From Bdellovibrionia bacterium (GTDB taxonomy: Bacteria; Bdellovibrionota; Bdellovibrionia; Bdellovibrionales; UBA1609), in the NCBI GenBank assembly GCA_030432925.1, contig JAUILT010000005.1, positions 1 to 58,006 of the forward strand: DNA of 58,006 bases. The letters are read 5' to 3'. The position numbers and the translations under genes are program-made. Below are positions 32,257 through 39,927 of the stretch, piece by piece (the stretch's first letter is position 1; every line of letters starts with the position of its first letter). The notes beneath the pieces were generated by a model, which saw only the letters and a list, made by a program, of their open reading frames with translations, had not been told where the DNA came from and did no database searches.

Positions 32257-32817
32257 ATGAATAACTACGGAGTCATTTTAATGAACATAATGAAACGAAA
32301 TGCGCTCGGCTATCGAGAAGTTTCTAAGAAGATTGGGCGAAGCCTCGGCTGGCTCAATAGCGTTGCATCTGGGAGGCGAGAGCTTTCTCAGGAGGAGTTC
32401 CACGAAATTCTTAAGCACCTCAATATTAAGAACGATCCCAAGAGATTTGCCTCTTGGGTCGCAACTTCACAACGGCTAACCCAAAATCGGGTCACATCAC
32501 TAGATGGGGCCATTCTTAAATTTTTGAGGCAAAAAAAGGGATTGAAGCTGGAGCAAGTCGCCTTAAAAACCAATGTTTCCGTCAGCTATCTATCAAAGCT
32601 GGAAAATGGACAAAAATCTGTTTCAAAATCCATGAGGAATGGGCTGCTGAGTCACTACGGCTACAGTCCATCGAGTTTTAAGAATTTTAGCTCCAAGGAC
32701 AAGAGGGCAGAAAGTGTTCCCGTCCAGTTCAAACTCAACATTTTGCTTCAGCAAATGACCCAAAAACAGGTCACTCAACTTTTCCAATACGCCAACCAAA
32801 TCATTCAAGAAAACTAA
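32257..32817 (+). CDS. Double XRE-type HTH regulator (ICE2)
   Basis: 186 aa, homologous over its length to the ICE1 protein at 4608 (NNYGVIL, a second HTH LKFLRQKKGLKLEQVALKTNVSVSYLSKLENGQK and the tail SPSSFKNFSSKDKR). ATG 32257 follows aaaggagc; the GTG at 32239 lies upstream of that site. HTH1 is about residues 5-60, HTH2 about 82-140. First gene of ICE2. Confidence 0.85.
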   Translation: MNNYGVILMNIMKRNALGYREVSKKIGRSLGWLNSVASGRRELSQEEFHEILKHLNIKNDPKRFASWVATSQRLTQNRVTSLDGAILKFLRQKKGLKLEQVALKTNVSVSYLSKLENGQKSVSKSMRNGLLSHYGYSPSSFKNFSSKDKRAESVPVQFKLNILLQQMTQKQVTQLFQYANQIIQEN

Positions 32818-32832
32818 CAAAAGGAGAATTCT

Positions 32833-32994
32833 ATGCGTTTTTTAATCGACTTAATTATAGCTGCGACTTTCTGGTCATTCACCACCTATTCGGCAGTGGA
32901 AGTTTACCAGTTTTTTCGAGAGGCATCGTTTAAGCAAGTCTCTCGCGGCCTCAATTCAACAACTACTTTCACCGAGAAACTGATCCAAGATTAA
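32833..32994 (+). CDS. 53-aa membrane protein next to the HTH regulator (ICE2)
   Basis: ATG 32833 after aaggagaat, ending at TAA 32992-32994. One hydrophobic segment (FLIDLIIAATFWSFTTYSAV) is followed by a short polar tail. It matches in place and topology, though weakly in sequence, the ICE1 protein at 5186, which supports both being genes. A strong terminator follows. Confidence 0.6.
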   Translation: MRFLIDLIIAATFWSFTTYSAVEVYQFFREASFKQVSRGLNSTTTFTEKLIQD

Positions 32995-32997
32995 ATA

Positions 32998-33033
32998 AAA
33001 AAGGCTGATCCAGTTTTGGGTCAGCCTTTTTTG
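32998..33033 (+). terminator. Rho-independent terminator of the ICE2 regulator operon
   Basis: AAAAAGGCTGA pairs with TCAGCCTTTTT, followed by T. The inner part, GATCC-AGTTTT-GGGTC (33007-33022), has the arms and spacing of the ICE2 activator palindrome (GACCC-N6-GGGTC) with one change; this may be chance or a second function. Confidence 0.8.
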
Positions 33034-33135
33034 TCAGAGAGAAGCCAACATTGTTATTTTTTTTGGCTTGGAAGGTTTTTCTGCCAGCCTTAAACTCAAT
33101 TTAATATGCGGCTACTTCATTTCATCGCTTTTGAG

Positions 33136-33723
33136 TTATTCGCCTTCAATTTTTTCACAATCGACAGTAATTTCATGTTCGGGAACTTCAAGTCGAAGTT
33201 TATCAGCTCCCCAAGTCTCTTCTTTTACTTCAACTTTCACGATACTCGCATCAATAATCTCAGCTTTTTTAAAGCTTGTACCCGCCACGGATACATATTC
33301 ATAATCGGCTTCGATCGCCCATACGGTAGTGAAAGGCTCGCTTGAAATAGAGCCTTGCTCTGTAGAAAAGTGGAATGAAATAGCACTAAAACTATCACCA
33401 GTTACTGGCGTTAGTTCTTTTTTGGCTAACTCAGAAGTCGATGAGCCTGGTCCGACATTTACGACCACAGCAGAGTATTTTTCAGTGTATGAGTATCGAA
33501 AGGACTCACCATCAAACTGACATAAATATGAAAACTCAATATTTTCGTCTGGTCCGACTGTGTGTACATATTCCTGTTCTTGTGTTTTACCTGATTTTGA
33601 GCCAGCCAAAGATTCACTGCCGTCTCCTGTCGCGGGTGGGGCCGAGGAATCTGATTTATCAGAATCAGAGCATCCAGCTAAGGTGAGAACAAGCGAGATA
33701 AGCGCGATAGAGATCATTTTCAT
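33136..33723 (-). CDS. Lipoprotein of unknown function
   Basis: 195 aa. Signal sequence KMISIALISLVLTLAGC with lipobox LAGC, a Ser/Gly/Asp-rich linker (about residues 19-50), then a beta-rich domain with two cysteines (YLCQFDGESFRYSY ... ITVDCEKIEG). Family not recognised. It is convergent with the regulator operon. It may be an exclusion or envelope protein of ICE2. Confidence 0.7.
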   Translation of the reverse strand: MKMISIALISLVLTLAGCSDSDKSDSSAPPATGDGSESLAGSKSGKTQEQEYVHTVGPDENIEFSYLCQFDGESFRYSYTEKYSAVVVNVGPGSSTSELAKKELTPVTGDSFSAISFHFSTEQGSISSEPFTTVWAIEADYEYVSVAGTSFKKAEIIDASIVKVEVKEETWGADKLRLEVPEHEITVDCEKIEGE

Positions 33724-33917
33724 GGTATCAAAACTCCGTAGAATGATTTGATTGAAAGTCTATCATATTATGCTTTTGGGCAATGTTTTTTGGTCTGCAC
33801 AATGTAAAAAGTAAAAGATTTGCCAACTTTGTTTACACTGCCAGTTTTTGTACCACCATATATCATAATTCATCCTAAATGCCTGTAAATAATGATTTAT
33901 TAGGAATAAAATTCTCT

Positions 33918-34643
33918 TCACCTTGGGAATTCGTGGTAATATTTGTCTGCGACCTCTTGGTTTTTTCCGTCTAAAAACTGCTTGGTAATTTGGGGACTCC
34001 TTAAGAGATACCAGTCCCCAAAGTGGTCGAACTTTCTGCAAGAAGTAAAAATCTTGGCTTTAAAGATGGTTTTAAAAGGTTTACCTTTTTTCTTCCCTAA
34101 TTCCTTGAGCCGATAGGCGAAATCTAAGTCTTCCCCAGTTAAGATAGATTCGTCAAATCCACCCAGTTGAACGAAGTCCGTTTTGCGAAGCCAAAACAAC
34201 CCAGCGGAAATCCAATTCCGAGCTAACATCAGTGCTATAATAATCCCTGAAAAAATAATCCCAATAGACAACCTCTCGGGTTGAACAGCTACTCCTCCAC
34301 CAATTGTATTGTTCTCGTCAAGGTTCTTTACAATTTCATCCAGCATATTCTCAGACATCCAACTATCTGCATCTATTGTTGCGATAAACTCTCCACGAGC
34401 TTTCGAGACCGCTCGATTTCGCACTTTTGCGATAGACTTTTCGTCTTCTCGGACAACTACTGCTCCATATTTGAGAGCTATTTCTTCAGTCTTATCAGTA
34501 CACCGATTTAGACAAACTATGATTTCAACTTCTATATCTGCATAATTGGCAGCAGAGATTACCGATTGCAAGCATCGCTCAATAAATTTTTCCTCATTGT
34601 GGGCAGGAATGCATACTGAGATTTTTGGAATGGTGTTTCTCAT
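33918..34643 (-). CDS. Family 2 glycosyltransferase
   Basis: 241 aa from ATG 34643, which begins directly before the GT-A fold (ISVCIPAHNEEKFIERCLQSV). Nucleotide-sugar binding is indicated by VCLNRCTDKTEEIA, the DxD motif in FIATIDADSWM and the acceptor-side GGFDESILTGEDLDFAYRL (ED motif). A hydrophobic stretch (IGIIFSGIIIALMLA) may touch the membrane. It probably adds sugar to an envelope polymer. Cargo gene of ICE2 with no partner genes nearby. Confidence 0.85.
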   Translation of the reverse strand: MRNTIPKISVCIPAHNEEKFIERCLQSVISAANYADIEVEIIVCLNRCTDKTEEIALKYGAVVVREDEKSIAKVRNRAVSKARGEFIATIDADSWMSENMLDEIVKNLDENNTIGGGVAVQPERLSIGIIFSGIIIALMLARNWISAGLFWLRKTDFVQLGGFDESILTGEDLDFAYRLKELGKKKGKPFKTIFKAKIFTSCRKFDHFGDWYLLRSPQITKQFLDGKNQEVADKYYHEFPR

Positions 34644-34713
34644 GAGCAATAAGTTACTATAAAAATCAAAGATTGTAATTAAATGAGCATTTCGAAAATG
34701 ATTCTCGTGCTTT

Positions 34714-35097
34714 TTAGCCCCAAAAAATCCCTGTTGGGTCATCGTCAACTTCATCAATCAAATCTTCAAAACGGGAGGATGGGGACAGTCCTTGGTACTT
34801 GTGCCATTTTTGGTTTCTATCGCAACAATAGAGGTTCCAATTCAAGCTCTCGTCATCAAATCTAAACTGAGCAACCTTCATGTGGGTCCACTCCGCTGTG
34901 GGATCATTCCAAACCGGGCGGTCCTCAAAAAGAGTTACAAAGTTACCACGGCTCTCGTAAGACAACCGTACTTGATCCCTTACATGAGCGGGAACCTTTT
35001 CTTCACAGTATAGTGTCAAAACTGAATCCACTTTTTTCTTCTGAATTTCCGAGAGTGCCAAAATAATCCCTTGTGATATTTGTTCGGGCTCCAACAA
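34714..35097 (-). CDS. DUF3024 family protein
   Basis: 127 aa. VRLSYESRGNFVTLFEDRPVWNDP, VAQFRFDDESLNWNLYCCDRNQKWHKY and the terminal DDDPTGIFWG match DUF3024, small soluble proteins of unknown function common in mobile regions. The start is TTG 35097 after aaaggaaggg. It is divergent from the sensory operon of ICE2. Confidence 0.8.
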   Translation of the reverse strand: MLEPEQISQGIILALSEIQKKKVDSVLTLYCEEKVPAHVRDQVRLSYESRGNFVTLFEDRPVWNDPTAEWTHMKVAQFRFDDESLNWNLYCCDRNQKWHKYQGLSPSSRFEDLIDEVDDDPTGIFWG

Positions 35098-35247
35098 TAG
35101 CCCCTTCCTTTGATTTTCTCAATAACGGCTGAGATCGAAATGAAGGCCACTGTAAACAAATCTTGTCTGTATTCTTTACCAAATGAGTGTGAAAATGCCA
35201 CGGTCTCTTGCTGCTCTGGTTCCATTTTAGTACCACTTTAGCAAGCC

Positions 35248-35263
35248 GACCCAAGTGCGGGTC
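35248..35263. promoter_or_regulatory. ICE2 activator palindrome 1
   Basis: GACCC-N6-GGGTC (GACCCAAGTGCGGGTC), about 240 bases upstream of the predicted start of the sensory operon. The same 16-base architecture recurs at 35293 and 35395. Confidence 0.7.
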
Positions 35264-35292
35264 AGCTACTTTTAAGGGGTTACACCATAATC

Positions 35293-35308
35293 GACCCGAA
35301 GCTGGGTC
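35293..35308. promoter_or_regulatory. ICE2 activator palindrome 2
   Basis: GACCCGAAGCTGGGTC, the same arms and 6-base spacer, 45 bases after the first copy (about four helical turns), so both would face the same side of the DNA. Confidence 0.7.
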
Positions 35309-35394
35309 ATTGGAAATCCAACTGGCGAAATCAGAATTAGTTTTTTGATTTCAACAACATGAAAGTCTCTCCATCGACAAACCCCCAAGGGGAT

Positions 35395-35410
35395 GACCCA
35401 TTCTTGGGTC
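35395..35410. promoter_or_regulatory. ICE2 activator palindrome 3
   Basis: GACCCATTCTTGGGTC, embedded in longer perfect arms GATGACCCA/TGGGTCATC (35392-35413). It lies about 90 bases upstream of the predicted transcription start, a usual distance for a sigma54 enhancer. Confidence 0.75.
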
Positions 35411-35461
35411 ATCAAGTGGGAGCAAATAGGGGTAAGAGTCCATTATTTTTGAGTACAGCAC

Positions 35462-35476
35462 TGGCACACCCCATGC
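35462..35476 (+). promoter_or_regulatory. Sigma54 (-24/-12) promoter of the ICE2 sensory operon
   Basis: TGGCACACCCCATGCT has the full TGGCAC element, GG-N10-GC spacing and TGC at -12. Transcription would start near 35488, 51 bases before the regulator start. Three activator palindromes lie upstream. Confidence 0.75.
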
Positions 35477-35538
35477 TCTATCCGAATCCCGTGTGGGAAC
35501 TTCGGATTCCACGCGCACAAAGAGGAGGGACCAGTACA

Positions 35539-36957
35539 ATGAACTATCGAATTTTAATTGCTGATGACAAACAGCAAGTGCTCGACAACTTCAGGGAAAA
35601 ACTCACCAACCATCTTGATATAGAGCCCATCTTTACAAGTGAGGCCACCGATGTCATTCGCCTAATTCAAGAGGACCCACTGGAATATGCGGTGGTCGTC
35701 GTTGACTACCACTTTGAAGGGCAAAGCCTCAATGGTGCTCAGATCGCCGAAGAAATTTTAAAAATAAATCCAAAACTCATTGTGCTTGTTTGCACGGGGG
35801 ACATGACACGCGAGGCTCCAATCTCATGCCTTAAAGCTGGGATCAGTGATTTCATTCAAAAAGATGAGCCCATTGACAACATCATCGAGAAAATCAGATT
35901 CAACTGCAAAAAGTTTGATGAGCTGGCGAGAGTCGTGACCAAAAACACCAATAGAACCAAAAGGCAAATGGAGAACAGTTCCATCATCAATAAAATTGGA
36001 ATGATTGGCTGGTCAGATTCCATGGCAAAAATTGCTAGTCAAATTTTAAGCTTGAGTGAAAATGGCGGTGATAAGTCCACAGTCTTAATCCGAGGTGAAT
36101 CTGGAACTGGTAAAGAGCTTCTAGCTAAAGCCATTCACGATACCTCATCCAGAAAGGGAAAACCTTTTATAAGCCTTAACTGTGCGGCCATTCCTTCTGG
36201 TTTATTGGAATCAGAACTGTTCGGCCACGAAAAGGGAGCCTTCACTGGTGCCGATAAGAAAAGGCTTGGTAAATTTCAAGCGGCCACCGGCGGCACTATT
36301 TTTCTTGATGAGATTGGAGAAATGCACAAGGATCTACAGGCAAAACTTCTCCGTGTTCTTCAGGAAAAAACCATTGAGCCTGTTGGCTCTCACAAGGCTC
36401 TGTCTATTGATGTTCGAGTCGTGGCTGCGACTCATGTTGATTTAGAAAGTAAAATTAAAACCAAGCAGTTCCGTGAGGATTTATTCTACCGCCTGAATCA
36501 AATTCCAATTTTTGTTCCGGCATTGAGGGATCGACCAGATGACATTAATCCGCTGGTGAATCACTTCATGGAAAAACACCCCGTTGGAAAAAAGAAAAAG
36601 ATGATGTTCAAAACTCTGCAATACTTGCGAGCCTATGATTGGGCTGGAAACATAAGAGACCTTGAAAATACAATTAACCGCTTATTGATTATGACTCCAG
36701 AAGATGAGATTCGGCCAGAAAACTTAGAAGCACGAATTTTTAATGCTTCAAGAAGAGCAGCCGACACTTATCCTCAATTCAAAGAATCGCTAAAAAAAGA
36801 GATGGAAGAAAAAGAAAGGGATTTCTTGGTTTCAAAAATCAGAAGGTTTCCTTCAATTCGAGCTGCCGCCGAAGCTCTTGCTATTCCCAATACGTCTTTG
36901 CAGAGAAAGCTCAATGAGTGGGGCTATGATTCTGAAGGCGAAAGGGCTGCTCTATGA
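35539..36957 (+). CDS. NtrC-type sigma54-activating response regulator (ICE2)
   Basis: 472 aa. Receiver (RILIADDKQQ, Asp about 54 in VVVVDYHFEG), AAA+ domain with Walker A GESGTGKELL, GAFTGA (about residue 232), Walker B FLDEIGEMH, and a Fis-type C-terminal HTH (SIRAAAEALAIPNTSLQRKLNEWG). ATG 35539 follows agaggaggga. It is the first gene of its operon, whereas its ICE1 counterpart is the last. The C-terminal HTH differs from that of ICE1, in line with the different palindromes of the two elements. Confidence 0.93.
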   Translation: MNYRILIADDKQQVLDNFREKLTNHLDIEPIFTSEATDVIRLIQEDPLEYAVVVVDYHFEGQSLNGAQIAEEILKINPKLIVLVCTGDMTREAPISCLKAGISDFIQKDEPIDNIIEKIRFNCKKFDELARVVTKNTNRTKRQMENSSIINKIGMIGWSDSMAKIASQILSLSENGGDKSTVLIRGESGTGKELLAKAIHDTSSRKGKPFISLNCAAIPSGLLESELFGHEKGAFTGADKKRLGKFQAATGGTIFLDEIGEMHKDLQAKLLRVLQEKTIEPVGSHKALSIDVRVVAATHVDLESKIKTKQFREDLFYRLNQIPIFVPALRDRPDDINPLVNHFMEKHPVGKKKKMMFKTLQYLRAYDWAGNIRDLENTINRLLIMTPEDEIRPENLEARIFNASRRAADTYPQFKESLKKEMEEKERDFLVSKIRRFPSIRAAAEALAIPNTSLQRKLNEWGYDSEGERAAL

Positions 36958-38033
36958 GTTTGCTCCAAAGAATTGAGGATTTTATTGCCCCCAAAGCCAT
37001 CAAATATATTGGCGGTCAGGAACACATGGCGATTCAACTTGATATTACCAACGCCTGTAATTTGAGATGTGCTCACTGCTACCATTCTCATCACAAAAAT
37101 AGTGGTGCTCTTGATTTAAATGGCTGGTTTGAGGTTCTGGATCAATATGAGCGGTTTTTAAACAAGTTGAAATTAAAGCCCAGCATTGTTCTTTGCGGAG
37201 GCGAGCCGACGATTAGTCCATACCTCCATCCAATTCTTAAGAGGTTGAATGAGAAATGGGGCAACCCACCCATTTCTATTCTCACCAATGGAACAAAGTT
37301 GACGGACAAGCTACTCAAGGCTCTTGAGCCCTATAACATTGTTTTTCAAGTGTCACTCGATAGCCCCGATGCCAAAAGACACGATGCCGTCCGGGGTGAG
37401 GGTAATTTTGAAAAAGCGATTCAAGGCGCAAGGCTTGCGTCTAAGTATGGAATCAAAACAGATATTCTAGCCGTTTTATCTCAAAAGACCTCAGAGTGGC
37501 TTCCTGAGTTTTTCGATATGGCAAAATCAAATGACTTTGCCGCTATGAACTTTACTCGATTCATACCTCAAGGCTACGGCGAAGAGTACAAAAATAGTGG
37601 TCAAGATGACTCACTCTATGGAAATGAGCTTAGAGATGCACTGATTGAGGTTGTGGCCCTATCAAAAAAGTATGGAATCAAAACTCATAGCGACCTGCCA
37701 CTCTTTCACTTGATTGACCCCGCACTGGGACAAAATGGAAAGTTTGGCTTTCAGGGGCTTGTCGTGGATTACAAAGGCAATCTTAAGGTTTCCAGTCGTG
37801 CCAATTATGTGCTCGGAAATATTCTTGAGCAAGGCTTACAAAACTTATTTTTTAACCACCCTTTAATGAAGGACCTCCGTTCTGGAAATATCAAAGGGTG
37901 CGGTGATTGTATTTATTATTCTCGTTGCGGTGGCGATCGAAATATCAGCTACGCCACAACGGGCAGTTTTTTAGAAAAAGACAAAGGATGCTGGATTGAA
38001 CCAGCTCAAATTAAAGAGGGGAAGATAGCATGA
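36954..38033 (+). CDS. Radical SAM/SPASM-like peptide-modifying enzyme (ICE2)
   Basis: 359 aa. CNLRCAHC (Cys about 35, 39, 42) binds the SAM-cleaving 4Fe-4S cluster; CGGEPTISPYLHP and SILTNGTKL follow as in the family. A SPASM-type C-terminus carries GCGDCIYYSRCGGDR (about 315-326) and a last GCW (about 346), for auxiliary clusters. Enzymes of this type make Cys-derived or C-C crosslinks in RiPP precursors (PqqE, MftC, sactisynthases). It overlaps the regulator by 4 bases and the small peptide gene by 4 bases, so the peptide is the likely substrate. Confidence 0.88.
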   Translation: MSLLQRIEDFIAPKAIKYIGGQEHMAIQLDITNACNLRCAHCYHSHHKNSGALDLNGWFEVLDQYERFLNKLKLKPSIVLCGGEPTISPYLHPILKRLNEKWGNPPISILTNGTKLTDKLLKALEPYNIVFQVSLDSPDAKRHDAVRGEGNFEKAIQGARLASKYGIKTDILAVLSQKTSEWLPEFFDMAKSNDFAAMNFTRFIPQGYGEEYKNSGQDDSLYGNELRDALIEVVALSKKYGIKTHSDLPLFHLIDPALGQNGKFGFQGLVVDYKGNLKVSSRANYVLGNILEQGLQNLFFNHPLMKDLRSGNIKGCGDCIYYSRCGGDRNISYATTGSFLEKDKGCWIEPAQIKEGKIA

Positions 38034-38386
38034 AAAAATCAAGACGAAGTATTTTAGGAATTTTGTCACTGTTGCCGTTTAGCTCAGTTGCATTCGCGCA
38101 AGAGTTCAATTGTATGACTGGATCAAGTCATCTTTACAGCAATACTGGTGGAAATGATCCTGACTATGAAGGAGAAATGCTGAGAAGGCTCAATGAGGGA
38201 ACACTTGGCCCAAAATATTATGACTTTTTAGATCGGCACCAAGTTCCAAGTTACGAGTCCCTAGAAACTCAAGAGTATTCAAGACATAGAGGGCGACTGA
38301 CAAAAGAGTTCATCAGTGATATTTACTCAGGTGGCGGAGTGGCAGCAATGTCATCTGGAGCACTTAGTGGGATTCCACCGCAATAA
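38030..38386 (+). CDS. Small exported peptide with Tat-like leader, candidate rSAM substrate (ICE2)
   Basis: 118 aa. KKSRRSILGILSLLPFSSVAFAQ is a signal peptide with a twin-arginine motif (SRRSIL), suggesting export of a peptide already modified in the cytoplasm. The mature part has one Cys (EFNCMTG), several Tyr (KYYDF, DIYSGGG) and a Gly/Ser/Ala-rich tail (GGGVAAMSSGALSGIPPQ). Start overlaps the radical SAM gene by 4 bases. No known precursor family is recognised. It holds the same slot as the small peptide of ICE1 (11347), directly before the SBP gene. Confidence 0.65.
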   Translation: MKKSRRSILGILSLLPFSSVAFAQEFNCMTGSSHLYSNTGGNDPDYEGEMLRRLNEGTLGPKYYDFLDRHQVPSYESLETQEYSRHRGRLTKEFISDIYSGGGVAAMSSGALSGIPPQ

Positions 38387-38400
38387 TAGGAGCAATTCTA

Positions 38401-39927
38401 ATGAAGAAACTTTTAACTGTATCCCTTGTGATCGTATTTATTAGCACCTTTGGTTATTTTGTTTTGAACCAGAAAGGCAAAAAAGACATGACGTTGAATG
38501 TAGCGTACCCCGGACAATGGAACGATCTTGTTCCCACTCTTCAGCATACGGCCTATGCCGATGCGTTGATGCACAACCAGTTTGAGCCGCTTGTTGTTCT
38601 CGGTAGCAATGGGACAGTGCAACCCATGGCTGCAAAGTCATGGACTGTGAGTGAAGATAAAAAAGTGTTCACCTTTGACATTGACACCAGCCGTAAGTTT
38701 TCAAACGGAGATGGTCTTACCGCCCAGCATTTCAAAGATTCTTGGGAATACAGTTTAAAAGTGGATGCCAAGTCAGCCAATAATAGTCTGCTTGATGTTC
38801 TCTACAAAGTGGAAGGTTACGAAAAGGGCGTGATTTCGATTTCGGGGCTTGAGGTGGTCGATGATAAGACTTTTCGGATTACGTTTAAAAGACCATTCCG
38901 AATGGCTCTCAGTCACCTTGGAGGAACAAGACTTTCGGCCTTCATCATAAAGGATGAAAAGTTTCTGGGCACTGGCCCCTATGTCATCAACGAGGTCAGC
39001 AAAAAAGAGCTGAACTTGACTACAAATGAGTTCAGCCAAGAAACAATTCCTTACAAAAAAGTGAATGTGAAAGTCATGGATAAAGATGAATCCAAAGAAG
39101 CTCTTAAATCCGGCAAAATTGATCTTTATGCCTTTGCTGAAGTGGGACAGGTGGAGTCTTGTGATGACGATTATATGAACTGTGTTTCAGGATCAGAAAA
39201 TAGGCACATGGCTTTGATTCTTAACGGAAAAAAAGGAAGACTTCTCAGTAATCCAAAATACCGGAAGGCCTTTCAATACCTTTTCTTTGAAGGGATCTCC
39301 CTTAGTGAAATTCCTGAGAAAGATCGTGTAAAAAGCCAAATTGATCCACAAATTTTTCTACCCCTTCAGGCTGGCCACTTACCAGAAGATGAGGTGAAGA
39401 CTATTATTAATGATGGCAAACAATATGTGGACGAGTTTATAGAGGCTACCAAAAAGCAGCCACTCTTTCTAGCCCACACTGAAGGGACAAAGTGGTATCG
39501 AGCTTTCCTAAAAAAACGCGGGATTCAACTTTCAGAGAAATCTAAGGAAGTTCCGGGCCCGGAATTAATGAATATGTATTATAAAACTAACGAACCTGAC
39601 GTACTCCCTATTTACTTAAGTGTTTTTAGTGGTGATCCAGACGGAATTTATCACGCTTTAGGTAAAAATGGCGCTATCAGCTCGCCTATGCTTGAGAGAA
39701 AGCTCGTTAATGACCTTCTCGAAGAGGGACGCAAAATTTTGGACTTTGATAAGCTTGATGGACACTACAAAAAAGTTTCCAGAGCTGTTCTCGAAGAGGT
39801 CCCATTCATCCACTTTGGATTTCTTAAGGAAATGGTCATCCTTAGAAAAGATAAGGTGCAAGTGGGCACAAACTATATGAGCCGTGAAACAGGTCGGTTT
39901 ACAGGCTACAGCCCCGTGGGTGGATAA
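38401..39927 (+). CDS. Orphan peptide-binding protein, SBP family 5 (ICE2)
   Basis: 508 aa, OppA/DppA type: DALMHNQFEPLVVLGSNGTV, PMAAKSWTVSEDKKVFTFDI, KFSNGDGLTAQHFKDSWEY and FLGTGPYVINEV. The N-terminal hydrophobic segment (LLTVSLVIVFISTFGYFVL) lacks a clear cleavage site and may anchor it in the inner membrane facing the periplasm. No permease genes are nearby. It ends at the kinase start (1-base overlap), supporting a direct sensor role as in ICE1. Confidence 0.9.
   Translation: MKKLLTVSLVIVFISTFGYFVLNQKGKKDMTLNVAYPGQWNDLVPTLQHTAYADALMHNQFEPLVVLGSNGTVQPMAAKSWTVSEDKKVFTFDIDTSRKFSNGDGLTAQHFKDSWEYSLKVDAKSANNSLLDVLYKVEGYEKGVISISGLEVVDDKTFRITFKRPFRMALSHLGGTRLSAFIIKDEKFLGTGPYVINEVSKKELNLTTNEFSQETIPYKKVNVKVMDKDESKEALKSGKIDLYAFAEVGQVESCDDDYMNCVSGSENRHMALILNGKKGRLLSNPKYRKAFQYLFFEGISLSEIPEKDRVKSQIDPQIFLPLQAGHLPEDEVKTIINDGKQYVDEFIEATKKQPLFLAHTEGTKWYRAFLKKRGIQLSEKSKEVPGPELMNMYYKTNEPDVLPIYLSVFSGDPDGIYHALGKNGAISSPMLERKLVNDLLEEGRKILDFDKLDGHYKKVSRAVLEEVPFIHFGFLKEMVILRKDKVQVGTNYMSRETGRFTGYSPVGG

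Noticed and set aside
35016-35225. 69-aa leftward frame upstream of DUF3024
   Set aside because: It overlaps the DUF3024 start in a different frame, has no good ribosome site and no recognisable domain.
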